A stretch of 64,000 nt of DNA from Bradyrhizobium sp. BR13661 (GTDB lineage: Bacteria; Pseudomonadota; Alphaproteobacteria; Rhizobiales; Xanthobacteraceae), in contig NZ_JARXWB010000001.1 of NCBI RefSeq assembly GCF_029892425.1, positions 186,001 through 250,000 of the forward strand. The letters run 5' to 3'. Below the pieces are notes generated by a model, which was not told the origin of the DNA, did not search any database, and was given only the letters and a program-made list of their open reading frames with translations. This document shows positions 17,170 through 26,976 of this stretch, in pieces. The translations under genes were made by a program, and so were the position numbers. Numbering within the stretch: the stretch's first letter is position 1; every line of letters starts with the position of its first letter.

Positions 17170-17201
17170 TCCTTGGGGATTTCCTCGTAGAGCCCCAAGG
17201 A
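17170..17201 (+). promoter_or_regulatory. Hairpin in the ftsH leader
   Basis: TCCTTGGGG (17170-17178) pairs with CCCCAAGGA (17193-17201) across a 14-base loop, ending 36 bases before the ftsH start. It is probably in the 5' untranslated region, where it may affect stability or translation. Confidence 0.4.
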
Positions 17202-17237
17202 TGAGGCCGCGATCCGCGCGACCACGAAGGAAGATCG

Positions 17238-19160
<1,923 letters not shown>

Positions 19161-19189
19161 CGCTGATGGCTTTCAACGATTGAATTCAG

Positions 19190-19220
19190 AACGGGCGCTT
19201 CGTAGCGCCCGTTCTTTTTT
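19190..19220 (+). terminator. Terminator after ftsH
   Basis: AACGGGCGCT-TCGT-AGCGCCCGTT (19190-19213), followed by CTTTTTT. Confidence 0.95.
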
Positions 19221-19250
19221 GGACCGTTCAGCTCTGCTCAAGGGTTCGCC

Positions 19251-19772
19251 ATGCACGTCGTCGAATGCGATTATCCTCCCGGCAGCGGGCTCAGCCGCGA
19301 CCTTGTCGAACGGGCCTATTTTCACGATTCCTACCGCGCGGCGCTGGCGCGTCCCGAACTCGGGATCGTCGATATCTTCTTCGCGCTGTTCGGACATACG
19401 CCACTCTGGATGAAGCTTTTGCTGATCGTCCGTAACGCGATCGCGAAGCTGGTCGGCCTGGAGGCGCCGAGCGTCGGGGAGATCATGAGCCCCGCCATCA
19501 AGAGCGAATACCGCGTGGGCGACAAGATCGGGCCATGGCCGATCTATTTCATCGCCGAGAACGAGATCGTCGCCGGGCGGAACAACAAGCATCTCGACTT
19601 CCGGCTGTCGGTCCTGGAGGCACGGGATGGCGAGGGGCCGAACGTCATCGTTACGACGGTCTGCACCGTGCATAACGTGTTCGGAAAAATCTATCTGTTC
19701 TTCATCGTCCCCTTCCATCGCACGGGAGTTCGGGCCCTGATCTCGAACGCAGTTGCTGCGAAGCGTCTGTGA
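19251..19772 (+). CDS. DUF2867 family protein
   Basis: 173-residue protein of the DUF2867 family, function unknown. It has the typical opening region DYPPGSGLSRDLVERAYFHD (about 7-26) and a hydrophobic pair (IFFALFGHTPLWMKLLLIV, VFGKIYLFFIVPFHR). The C-terminal part, including HLDFRLSVLE, suggests a ligand-binding START-like fold as proposed for the family. It begins 31 bases after the ftsH terminator and is followed 14 bases later by the DUF3052 gene, so the two may be co-transcribed. Confidence 0.75.
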   Translation: MHVVECDYPPGSGLSRDLVERAYFHDSYRAALARPELGIVDIFFALFGHTPLWMKLLLIVRNAIAKLVGLEAPSVGEIMSPAIKSEYRVGDKIGPWPIYFIAENEIVAGRNNKHLDFRLSVLEARDGEGPNVIVTTVCTVHNVFGKIYLFFIVPFHRTGVRALISNAVAAKRL

Positions 19773-19786
19773 GCAGGTGAGCGATC

Positions 19787-20197
19787 ATGGCCGGCTATTC
19801 CGGCAGAACAGTTGTGCAGAAGCTCGGCCTCAAGCCGGGCTTTCGCATTCTTGTCGACGGGCTGCCGGTTGCTTATGCCGACATAGTCGGCGAACTGCCG
19901 ACCGACGTGCGGCTGGTGAAGGCCGCCAAGCCGCCGCTCGACGTGGTGCATGTCTTCGCCACTGAAGCCAAAGGCCTCGCTGCAAAACTGCGCAGCTATC
20001 GCAAGGCGATCGCGCCCGACGGCATGATCTGGGCGTCATGGCCGAAAAAGGCCTCCGGCGTTGCAACTGATGTCACGGAAGCGCTGGTGCGCGAGACCGC
20101 GCTGGCGAATGGCCTCGTCGACATCAAGATCTGCGCCGTCAGCGAGGTCTGGTCCGGGTTGAAGCTCGTGATCCCCGTGAAGGATCGCGCGAAATAG
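19787..20197 (+). CDS. DUF3052 family protein
   Basis: 136-residue soluble protein that begins MAGYSGRTVVQKLGLKPG, the signature of the DUF3052 family. The family is widespread in rhizobia and actinobacteria and has no established function. A central MIWASWPKKASGVATDV (about 80-96) is also family-typical. The spacing suggests co-transcription with the DUF2867 gene. A long palindromic repeat follows the stop immediately and probably separates it from the binding-protein gene. Confidence 0.8.
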   Translation: MAGYSGRTVVQKLGLKPGFRILVDGLPVAYADIVGELPTDVRLVKAAKPPLDVVHVFATEAKGLAAKLRSYRKAIAPDGMIWASWPKKASGVATDVTEALVRETALANGLVDIKICAVSEVWSGLKLVIPVKDRAK

Positions 20198-20204
20198 CAT
20201 CGCT

Positions 20205-20372
20205 CTCGTGCCCCGGACGCGATGCGGCACGCAGTGACGCGCTGCAGAGCCGGGGCCCATCTCCCCGAGCAATCCGTGCGGCGTGGGTCCCGGCTCTGCG
20301 CAGCAACGCCATAGTGCGTCGAAGACGCGCGTGAACGCGCTGGTGGGCGTTGCAGCGCGTCCGGGACACGAG
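20205..20372. repeat. Large nested palindromic repeat
   Basis: Outer arms of 17 bases (CTCGTGCCCCGGACGCG at 20205 and its complement at 20356-20372) match with one mismatch. Inner 15-base arms (GCAGAGCCGGGGCCC and GGGTCCCGGCTCTGC) also have one mismatch. It fills almost the whole gap between the DUF3052 and binding-protein genes and has the layout of dispersed Bradyrhizobium intergenic elements. Confidence 0.75.
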
Positions 20373-20477
20373 ATCCCCTGGTCTTGAATAAGTCTTGGCA
20401 GCGACGCGACCGTCGTGACATGCTCGGCCTCAAACAAAGGTGTGGAGTGATCGCACCAGCAAGGGGAGGAGAGACCG

Positions 20478-21683
20478 ATGCGCTTCGTGGCGGCGTTGGG
20501 CGCGCTTGGCGCCGTTTCAATCCTGCTATCGCCAACCCTCTCGCTCGCCGCCGAGATGCGCGGCGTCACCGCGACGGAAATCAGGATCGGCCAGACCATG
20601 CCCTATAGCGGGCCGGTCTCCGCCTTCGGCGCGCTCGGCAAGGGCGAGGTCGGCTATTTCAAGATGCTCAACGAGAAGGGCGGCATCAACGGCCGCAAGG
20701 TCAATCTGATCTCGCTCGACGACAGCTACGCGCCGCCGAAATCGGTCGAGCAGACCCGAAGGCTGGTGGAGAGCGACGAGGTTGCGCTGATCTTCTCCTC
20801 GATCGGCACCGCGCATAACACTGCGATTGCAAAATATCTCCAGTCCAAGAACGTGCCGCAGCTCTTCATCGGTTCCGGCGCCTCGAAGTTTGCCGACGTC
20901 ACGCAATATCCGCAGGCGACGATGGGCGTGCAGGGCCCGTTCCGCTACGAAGCGCGGCTCTATGCGCGCTATGCGCTCGCCAAGAACCCCAACGCGAAGT
21001 TCGCCGTGATCTCGCAGAACGACGATTACGGCCGCGACTATCTTGCCGGCCTCAAGGACGTGCTCGGCGAGAAATACGATTCCGTCGTCACCGTCGCGAC
21101 CTATGAAATCCAGGATCCGACCATCGATTCCCAGATCGTCAAGCTGAAAGCCTCTGGCGCCGACGTGTTCGTGATCGCGGCGACGCCGAAATTCGCGGCG
21201 CAAGCGATCCGCAAGTCCTTCGAGATCGGCTGGCGTCCCATGACCTTCCTGTCCAACGTCGCGGTGTGGATCTCGACCGTGATGGAGCCTGCCGGCGTCG
21301 AAGCAGGCACCGGCATTCTCTCCACGGCCTACGTGAAGGACCCCGATGATCCCGCCTGGAAGGACGATCCCGGCGTCAAGGCCTGGCGCGACTTCATGAC
21401 GAAGTACGTGCCGGAAGCCGACCAGCACGATACCAACTACGTCAATGCCTATAACAGCGCGATGGCGCTGGAGGCCGTGCTGAAAGCCTGCGGCGACGAT
21501 CTGTCGACCGAGAACATCCTGAAACAGGCCTATTCGATCCACGATCTCGAACTGCCGATGTTGCTCCCCGGCATCAAGATCAACACCAGCGCGACCGACC
21601 ATGTGCCGGTCGACCAGATGCAGTTCATGCGCTTCAACGGCAAGACCTGGGAGCGCTTTGGCGAATTGCAGACGGGGAATTGA
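20478..21683 (+). CDS. ABC transporter substrate-binding protein, branched-chain amino acid type
   Basis: 401-residue periplasmic binding protein of the LivJ class (Peripla_BP_6). A signal peptide of about 24 residues (ILLSPTLSLAA) is followed by IRIGQTMPYSGPVSAFG (about 35-51), the family's opening strand with its ligand-loop serine, then GGINGRKVNLISLDD and NDDYGRDYLAGLKD (about 178-191). AAGGGGAGGAGAG precedes the ATG. No permease or ATPase genes are adjacent, so it is an orphan receptor whose transporter is elsewhere. In rhizobia such proteins take up amino acids, amides or aromatic acids; the ligand is not predictable here. Confidence 0.92.
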   Translation: MRFVAALGALGAVSILLSPTLSLAAEMRGVTATEIRIGQTMPYSGPVSAFGALGKGEVGYFKMLNEKGGINGRKVNLISLDDSYAPPKSVEQTRRLVESDEVALIFSSIGTAHNTAIAKYLQSKNVPQLFIGSGASKFADVTQYPQATMGVQGPFRYEARLYARYALAKNPNAKFAVISQNDDYGRDYLAGLKDVLGEKYDSVVTVATYEIQDPTIDSQIVKLKASGADVFVIAATPKFAAQAIRKSFEIGWRPMTFLSNVAVWISTVMEPAGVEAGTGILSTAYVKDPDDPAWKDDPGVKAWRDFMTKYVPEADQHDTNYVNAYNSAMALEAVLKACGDDLSTENILKQAYSIHDLELPMLLPGIKINTSATDHVPVDQMQFMRFNGKTWERFGELQTGN

Positions 21684-21718
21684 TGTTGCAGTTCCGTGAC
21701 CGACGCCCAATATAGCAA

Positions 21719-22231
21719 CTACGCGCGCGCAACTACGTCGATGAGGTCCTCAAAAGGCACCCCATGCCTATTTGCGTATCGCTCCAGAATATCGCTCAAA
21801 TAAGAGCGATCACCGAGTAGACGGCGCAGCGCCGGGTAGGGGGCTGTGCGATCCGCATTGCGAAGTGAGGTGCGTCCCAGTTTCTCGTCGATGATGGCAA
21901 GCGCATCGGCGGCCTTCAGCATATCGGCAAGCAACGTATCCGCCTGAACGCCAGTGCGGTGATCATGAGCGGCGATCGCATGCTGAGCCTCAGCGGGGAT
22001 CTTGTCGCCGAGCCAGGCGACGGTCACCAAGCCATGCTGGCTCCAGTTGCCGTGCGTGTAGAAGTAGTCGAGGTCATGGCAGAGACCGACGACTTCCCAC
22101 AGATCGGTGGAGGCGGAAAAACGCGGCGCCAGCGCTCGCATGATGTGGGCCACGAACCGCGAGTGATCGGCTCTCGGCGTGTCGCTCAGGTGCTGTTTGA
22201 CCAGCAGCTCCGCATCAGCGACGTTCAGCAT
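21719..22231 (-). CDS. HD-domain protein
   Basis: 170-residue HD-superfamily protein, probably a metal-dependent phosphohydrolase. HSRFVAHIMRAL (the first His helix, about residues 23-34) is followed by the paired residues in GLCHDLDYFY (about 50-59), then HAIAAHDHRTG (about 83-93) and KAADALAIIDEK, as in small HD hydrolases. ATG 22231 has GGTGG close upstream; a GTG at 22240 is the alternative. It is last in a run of five minus-strand genes, 32 bases after gene 22264-22680. The substrate is unknown. Confidence 0.8.
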   Translation of the reverse strand: MLNVADAELLVKQHLSDTPRADHSRFVAHIMRALAPRFSASTDLWEVVGLCHDLDYFYTHGNWSQHGLVTVAWLGDKIPAEAQHAIAAHDHRTGVQADTLLADMLKAADALAIIDEKLGRTSLRNADRTAPYPALRRLLGDRSYLSDILERYANRHGVPFEDLIDVVARA

Positions 22232-22263
22232 AGTTTCCACCCGCTATGACCTGACCCATCATC

Positions 22264-22680
22264 TCACGACGCCAGACGCAGCCAGACGTCGTTGCTCGCG
22301 AGCGTGCCGTTCGGCGTGGCAATCTCCAGGTCCACGACGTGCAGGGAACCAGGCTGGTCTCCGTAGACGAATTTCAGGTGCCATATCAGCCCAAGGTCCG
22401 GCGTGATGACGAAGTCTTCCAATCCATCGGTCATCGCCCGAACGGCGTCACGGTGCGCCAGGGGCGCCGAGAACATCGCGTCGATCAGATTGGCCAGGCT
22501 CATGCCTTCGACCAGCATCATTCGCGCGATGTCGTCACCATGGACGTGGCGGAGCGCGGATACGATGACAGCAATTGCGTCCGGATTTTTCATCACGCGG
22601 TCTACTTGGGGGCCTTTGCGTCGCCCCGATCCGGCTGCATTGAACTGCGTCAGGCCCGGAGAGACAAGGCTGTTTGCCAT
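22264..22680 (-). CDS. Hypothetical protein, middle gene of the five-gene run
   Basis: 138 residues, soluble, no family recognised. The C-terminal half has alternating strands (FVITPDLGLIWHLKFVYGD, VVDLEIATPNG) suggesting a small beta-rich domain. The start at 22680 overlaps the end of the upstream gene by 31 bases and has GAAGG nearby; a shorter version starts at 22593 (MKNPDAIAVIVSAL). Overlap with its neighbour implies translational coupling, so the pair probably work together. Confidence 0.6.
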   Translation of the reverse strand: MANSLVSPGLTQFNAAGSGRRKGPQVDRVMKNPDAIAVIVSALRHVHGDDIARMMLVEGMSLANLIDAMFSAPLAHRDAVRAMTDGLEDFVITPDLGLIWHLKFVYGDQPGSLHVVDLEIATPNGTLASNDVWLRLAS

Positions 22681-23288
22681 CCAGCGCGACCTTCGCTGGC
22701 AGTTTCGTCGAACTGGACGCGGCGGCCTTGCGCGTCGCGAAGCGGCTGGATGTCGATCTCGTCAAAGGCGAACTGCTTGATCAGCTTCAATGGGCTGACC
22801 GTTGGGTTCCTCATGTCCCCCCACGGGCTAGAGCTTCCGCGAGGCATCGGAAACGCGAAAGGGTCTGACGGGATGCGAAACAGGATGCGACCATCCCATG
22901 CATCGCTATTGCTCGTCGCACCCATTCGCATCGTGCCGACATAATCCAGGTAGGTCTGGTAGGCCTCCTTCTGGAGTGAGACCGTGACACTCAAGCCGGT
23001 AAAGTCGATCTCTCCATGCATGCGGAAATCGTAGACCAGTGCTTCAGCCACTTTCACACTGCCGGTCGAATTGTTGTCCTCGTTGGGCCGGACAGCGAAA
23101 AACCTGTCCTGACACCAGTTGTCGTACGGCACACTCTCGGGCCGGGACGGGCGCTGTGACAAAGCTTGATCGAGCCCGCTGGAAAAGCCGAGATCGTCGA
23201 TCCGGCCACGAGCAGGGTTGAAGAAAAGTCCCTCCTGCCCGGCAAGGCCCATTCCATCGAGACGAGCAATCAAGACGAGTGAAGACAT
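22650..23288 (-). CDS. Hypothetical protein, coupled to 22264-22680
   Basis: 212 residues with no signal peptide or membrane helix. The opening MSSLVLIARLDGMGLAGQEG and the region KVAEALVYDFRMHGEIDFTG read as mostly beta structure. No family was recognised. ATG 23288 follows AGGAGAGG. It starts 32 bases after the end of the polytopic gene 23321-24793, and its 3' end overlaps the next gene. Whether it belongs functionally with the membrane proteins or with the HD protein is unclear. Confidence 0.6.
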   Translation of the reverse strand: MSSLVLIARLDGMGLAGQEGLFFNPARGRIDDLGFSSGLDQALSQRPSRPESVPYDNWCQDRFFAVRPNEDNNSTGSVKVAEALVYDFRMHGEIDFTGLSVTVSLQKEAYQTYLDYVGTMRMGATSNSDAWDGRILFRIPSDPFAFPMPRGSSSPWGDMRNPTVSPLKLIKQFAFDEIDIQPLRDAQGRRVQFDETASEGRAGWQTALSLRA

Positions 23289-23320
23289 CGGTGATTGCCT
23301 CTCCTGATTGTTGCCGAGCT

Positions 23321-24793
23321 TCACTTCGACGGTGCGGCAGCCTGATCGTCCCGCACATGCACCACCGCAACCTTATCCGCATACACCCGCTTCCAGCCCG
23401 GGATGTGGTCCAAAATCTGCGCCGCGGGCGAATCCACGGTCAGCAGCGTCGCATCGATCCTGTTCTCGTCCAGCATGCGCAGCAGACCCGACACGTCGCG
23501 GCCGTCTTCGGCGGCAAAATAGTCCATCAGGAACTTTTCGCCGTAGAGCTCCGACCTGCCGTCGACGAACGGCTTGATGTCGCGAACGATGAGGTAGCCG
23601 CCGAAACCGTAGGAATTGAAGATGCGCGCGGCTTTTCGCTCGGTCAGCATATCGACGGCCGCAACCGGCGTCTGCACCGTCGAGAATTCGAAGGGGTGAC
23701 GCGCGGCAAAAGCCGACGTGGCGCTTGCGGTCGCGAGCACGATGGCCACCGCGGCCAGTGCCGCCGGGGCACCGGGTGCCATCCGCAAACCGCGCGGTGC
23801 ATCGGAAACGGGGCTGAACCAGCCGCTCAGCGGCTGCGCCAGCACCAGAGGCACGATCACGCCAAAGGTCTCGATGCTGCGGACATGCGCCAGCGCCATC
23901 CAGGTCGTGCCGAGGATCAGCAGCACGCGCGGCGGTGACAGCGTCAGGCCGCGCGTCAGCGCGAGGCCGAGCAACCCGAGCAGCGCGCCCGCGAACGGGC
24001 TGAACGAGCTGAAATCGGCCGGACGCCACTCGGCGATGACCGAGAAGGATTTGCCGAGGCTGAGGATGCGGGCTGCACCGAGCAGGGTATCCACGCCGTA
24101 GGGCGTGCAGCAGCTTGCCACCAGCGCGCCAACTCCGAACGCGGCCCATTGCATCGCGAGCGCCATCAGGCGCGGCGCGGGCGAACGCCAGAGCGCCTCG
24201 AGGCCGATCGCGCCAATCAGCGCGAGCCCGAGCACGAAGCCGCCGTGAAGATTGGCCCACAGCGCCATCAGCGGCAGCAGCAGGAAGGACGGCGCACGAC
24301 CTCGATCGGCCGCCGCCATCAAGGCGCCGCTCCAGGCAACCATCACTGGCAGCGCCAGCACATGCGGACGAGCCAGCAGATGCGGCGCGGCCAGCGTCAT
24401 CGCCAGCAGGCAGAACACCAGGGCATAGGGCAAATCGAGATGCCGTTGCAGGAAGGCGAGCAACAATCCCATCGCCAACGCGATCGCGGCCGCGGTCAGC
24501 ACCACGGGCCCAGCCCATCCCCATCCAGAATAAGCGGTCGCGAACAGAACCTGCGACAGCCACGACGTCGAGAGCCAGACCTCGCCTTGCCGCGTCAGCG
24601 AATAAAGATCGGTCCAGGGCACAGCGCGATGATCGAGGATCCACTGGCCGACCTTGATCTGCCAGAGCGTATCGGGATCGTGCAGCAGGCTGTCGCCGCT
24701 CACCAGCAGCAACAGAAAGGTCGCGGCTGCCAGGCACAGCGGGGCCAGATTGCGCCGGGTGCGCGCAATCGGAAGACTGGCGGCGATGCTCAT
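23321..24793 (-). CDS. Polytopic membrane protein, tandem paralog 2
   Basis: 490 residues with about ten hydrophobic helices and a C-terminal soluble part. Conserved with its neighbour are DxDTLWQIKVGQWILDHRAVP (an Asp-rich loop after helix 1), WLSTSWLSQVLFA, MALWANLHGGFVLGL and, near the end, FNSYGFGGYLIVRDIKPFVD plus GRSELYGEKFLMDYF. The layout (acidic first periplasmic loop, many helices, extracytoplasmic tail) resembles GT-C glycosyltransferase-type proteins, but no family was firmly recognised. Its ATG overlaps the upstream paralog's stop as ATGA, so the two are translationally coupled. Confidence 0.75.
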   Translation of the reverse strand: MSIAASLPIARTRRNLAPLCLAAATFLLLLVSGDSLLHDPDTLWQIKVGQWILDHRAVPWTDLYSLTRQGEVWLSTSWLSQVLFATAYSGWGWAGPVVLTAAAIALAMGLLLAFLQRHLDLPYALVFCLLAMTLAAPHLLARPHVLALPVMVAWSGALMAAADRGRAPSFLLLPLMALWANLHGGFVLGLALIGAIGLEALWRSPAPRLMALAMQWAAFGVGALVASCCTPYGVDTLLGAARILSLGKSFSVIAEWRPADFSSFSPFAGALLGLLGLALTRGLTLSPPRVLLILGTTWMALAHVRSIETFGVIVPLVLAQPLSGWFSPVSDAPRGLRMAPGAPAALAAVAIVLATASATSAFAARHPFEFSTVQTPVAAVDMLTERKAARIFNSYGFGGYLIVRDIKPFVDGRSELYGEKFLMDYFAAEDGRDVSGLLRMLDENRIDATLLTVDSPAAQILDHIPGWKRVYADKVAVVHVRDDQAAAPSK

Positions 24794-26274
24794 GGTTTGG
24801 CCGGCGCGGCGCCTGCCCCGTCATCCCGCACATGGATCACGGCGATATCGTCGCCATAGAGCCGCTTCCAGCCCTTGATGTGATCGAGCACCTGGGCGGC
24901 AGGAGAGTCGGCGACCAGCAGCGTTGCGTCGATCTTGTGCTCTTCGAGCAGCCGCATCAAATTGTCGAGCTTCTTGACCTCGATCGCCTTGAAGAAATCC
25001 ATCACGAATGTCTCGCCATAGAGCTCGGCGCGGCCGTCGACGAACACGGGAATGTCGCGCGAGATCAGATAGCCGCCGAACTGGTAGGCGTTGAAGATCC
25101 GCTGCGCCTTGCGCTGCTGCAGCAAATCGACCGCGGCCACCGGCGTCTGATCCATCGTGAAGGTGAAGCGGTGATGCGACATGTAGATCGAGGTCGAGGT
25201 CCACGCCGCGGCGGCGATCATCAGCGCACCCATCATGGTGACATAACGCGCCGCCGGGGTCTCCGTGCCTTGCGCGAGTTGCGGCAGCGGCGATTTTTCG
25301 CCGAGCGGTTTTGCGAGCACCAGCGGCACCAGGAAGGCAAAGGCCTCAATGCTCCTGACATGGGTCAGCCCCATCCAGGTGAACAGCAGGATCAGCAGGA
25401 TGCGTGGCGGCGATAGCGTCAGCCCGCGAAACAGGCCGATCGCGATCAGGCCGAGGATCGCGCCCTCGAAGGCGGAGAACGAGGCGAAATTCGCCGGCAT
25501 CCATTCCGAGATGACCGACAGCAGCTCGCCGAGATTGAGAATGTTGGTCGCGCCCAACAGCGTACGCCAGCCATAGGGCGTGACGCAGGCGGCTAGCATA
25601 GCAGCGACGCCGAACAGGAACCAGCGCGCGAGCAGGCGGATTTGTTTGCCGGACTCGAGTGTCCAGATCGCCTCCAGCGCCATCGGGCCGATCAGCGCGA
25701 GGCCAAGCACGAAGCCGCCGTGAAGGTTGGCCCACAGCGACATCAGCGGCAGCCAGACCCAGGACGGCGTCACCTTGCGGTCGGCCGCGTTCATCAGCAC
25801 GCCGACCCACGCGATCATGACAGGCAGCGCCAGGATGTGCGGTCGCGCCAGGATGTGATGCAGTGACAGCAGCACGGCCAGCATTGCGAACAGCACTGAG
25901 CGCGGAATCTCGAGATGCGCATCGAGCAGGTAGACGAAGATCGCAACTGAGGCCGCGATCGCAAGCGCGGTGAGGATCACCGGCCCGGCCCAGTCCATGT
26001 GTGCGTAGGAGACGGCGTAGAGTATCTGCGACAGCCACGAGGTCGAGATCCAGGGCTCGCCCGGCCGCGTAAAGGAGTAGATGTCGAAATAGGGCAGGGC
26101 GTGGTGATCGAGGATCCACTGCCCGATCTTGATCTGCCAGAATGAATCGGAGTCCTGAAGCAGCGTGTCGCCGATATAGAGGAAGAAGAGATAGGCGCCC
26201 GCGCCGACACACAGCGGCACCAGCGCCCGCGCGCGGCTCTGCACCGTGATGCTGTTGGTGAAGGAAAGGGACAT
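24790..26274 (-). CDS. Polytopic membrane protein, tandem paralog 1
   Basis: 494 residues, same architecture as 23321-24793: SDSFWQIKIGQWILDHHALP in the first loop, WISTSWLSQILYAV, MSLWANLHGGFVLGL, and a C-terminal NAYQFGGYLISRDIPVFVDG and GRAELYGETFVMDFF. The matched order of motifs shows an ancient tandem duplication. ATG 26274 follows GAGGCGGC; an upstream ATG at 26334 adds 20 poorly supported residues. It is the first of five minus-strand genes. A role in transferring sugars or phosphorylated groups across the membrane is possible but not shown. Confidence 0.75.
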   Translation of the reverse strand: MSLSFTNSITVQSRARALVPLCVGAGAYLFFLYIGDTLLQDSDSFWQIKIGQWILDHHALPYFDIYSFTRPGEPWISTSWLSQILYAVSYAHMDWAGPVILTALAIAASVAIFVYLLDAHLEIPRSVLFAMLAVLLSLHHILARPHILALPVMIAWVGVLMNAADRKVTPSWVWLPLMSLWANLHGGFVLGLALIGPMALEAIWTLESGKQIRLLARWFLFGVAAMLAACVTPYGWRTLLGATNILNLGELLSVISEWMPANFASFSAFEGAILGLIAIGLFRGLTLSPPRILLILLFTWMGLTHVRSIEAFAFLVPLVLAKPLGEKSPLPQLAQGTETPAARYVTMMGALMIAAAAWTSTSIYMSHHRFTFTMDQTPVAAVDLLQQRKAQRIFNAYQFGGYLISRDIPVFVDGRAELYGETFVMDFFKAIEVKKLDNLMRLLEEHKIDATLLVADSPAAQVLDHIKGWKRLYGDDIAVIHVRDDGAGAAPAKP

Positions 26275-26563
26275 GCCGCCTCGTCTTGTTCTTGTCGGAT
26301 TTGCCAGCGGGCGGCATTGGACCATAGCGGTCATAACTTCCAGTAAATCGGCGGGATTGCCGGATTTCGTGTCCGTGCAATTTAACGGGTTGTTTTCAAT
26401 TTCGGTTTACCATCGACGAATACATGCAAACCGTTCCGTGTTTACGCAGTCGAATTAACTGCGGCGCAAGTCTTTGCCCTTACGTTCGGTTCCATGGTCG
26501 GGCGGCGCTGGGAAGCCGAAGAGACCAGACCATTGAAGCCTCGTGTACCTTTTGGAGCAGTCT

Positions 26564-26728
26564 ATGAAGAACCTCGTTTCGCGTTTCGTGAAGGATGAAT
26601 CCGGCGCCACCGCCATTGAATACGGCCTGATCGCTGCCGGCATCGCGCTGGCGATCATCACCGTCGTCAACAACCTCGGCACCACGCTGAACACCAAGTT
26701 CGGCTCGATCTCGTCCAGCCTCAAGTAA
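26564..26728 (+). CDS. Flp-family pilin
   Basis: 54-residue type IVb pilin subunit. A short basic leader MKNLVSRFVKDESG ends at the processing site, followed by ATAIEYGLIAAGIALAIITV, which carries the conserved Glu and Tyr after cleavage, and a short C-terminal stretch. GGAG sits six bases before the ATG. A strong terminator follows, so it is a single-gene unit. No tad/cpa assembly genes are in the window, so it depends on a machine elsewhere or is one of several pilin copies. Confidence 0.93.
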   Translation: MKNLVSRFVKDESGATAIEYGLIAAGIALAIITVVNNLGTTLNTKFGSISSSLK

Positions 26729-26750
26729 GCTGAGACGAACTCAGAGTTCT

Positions 26751-26787
26751 AGAGAGCCCCGTCCTTGGACGGGGCTCTCTTTGTTTT
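26751..26787 (+). terminator. Terminator after the Flp pilin gene
   Basis: A 14-base perfect stem AGAGAGCCCCGTCC (26751-26764) and GGACGGGGCTCTCT (26767-26780), tight loop TT, followed by TTGTTTT. Confidence 0.95.
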
Positions 26788-26807
26788 GGGGCCCGCTGCA
26801 CCCACAA

Positions 26808-26888
26808 CGTCATTGCGAGCGCAGCGAAGCAATCCAGGAATCTCTCTGCGGAGACAGTCTGGATTGCATCGCTGCGCTCGCAATGACG
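26808..26888. repeat. Palindromic repeat CATTGCGAGCGCAGCGAAGC type
   Basis: Thirty-base arms (26808-26837 and 26859-26888) are complementary with one mismatch and separated by 21 bases. The arm core CATTGCGAGCGCAGCGAAGC is a familiar dispersed intergenic element in this group. It lies between the pilin terminator and the PAP2 gene's 3' end. Confidence 0.8.
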
Positions 26889-26976
26889 GGGATGGGTCGT
26901 CGTGGGACGACTTCTATCGTGGTTGCGGATACGTGGTGAGCACGGCGCCGTGCGCCTTTGCCCGCTCGAAGGGAGC

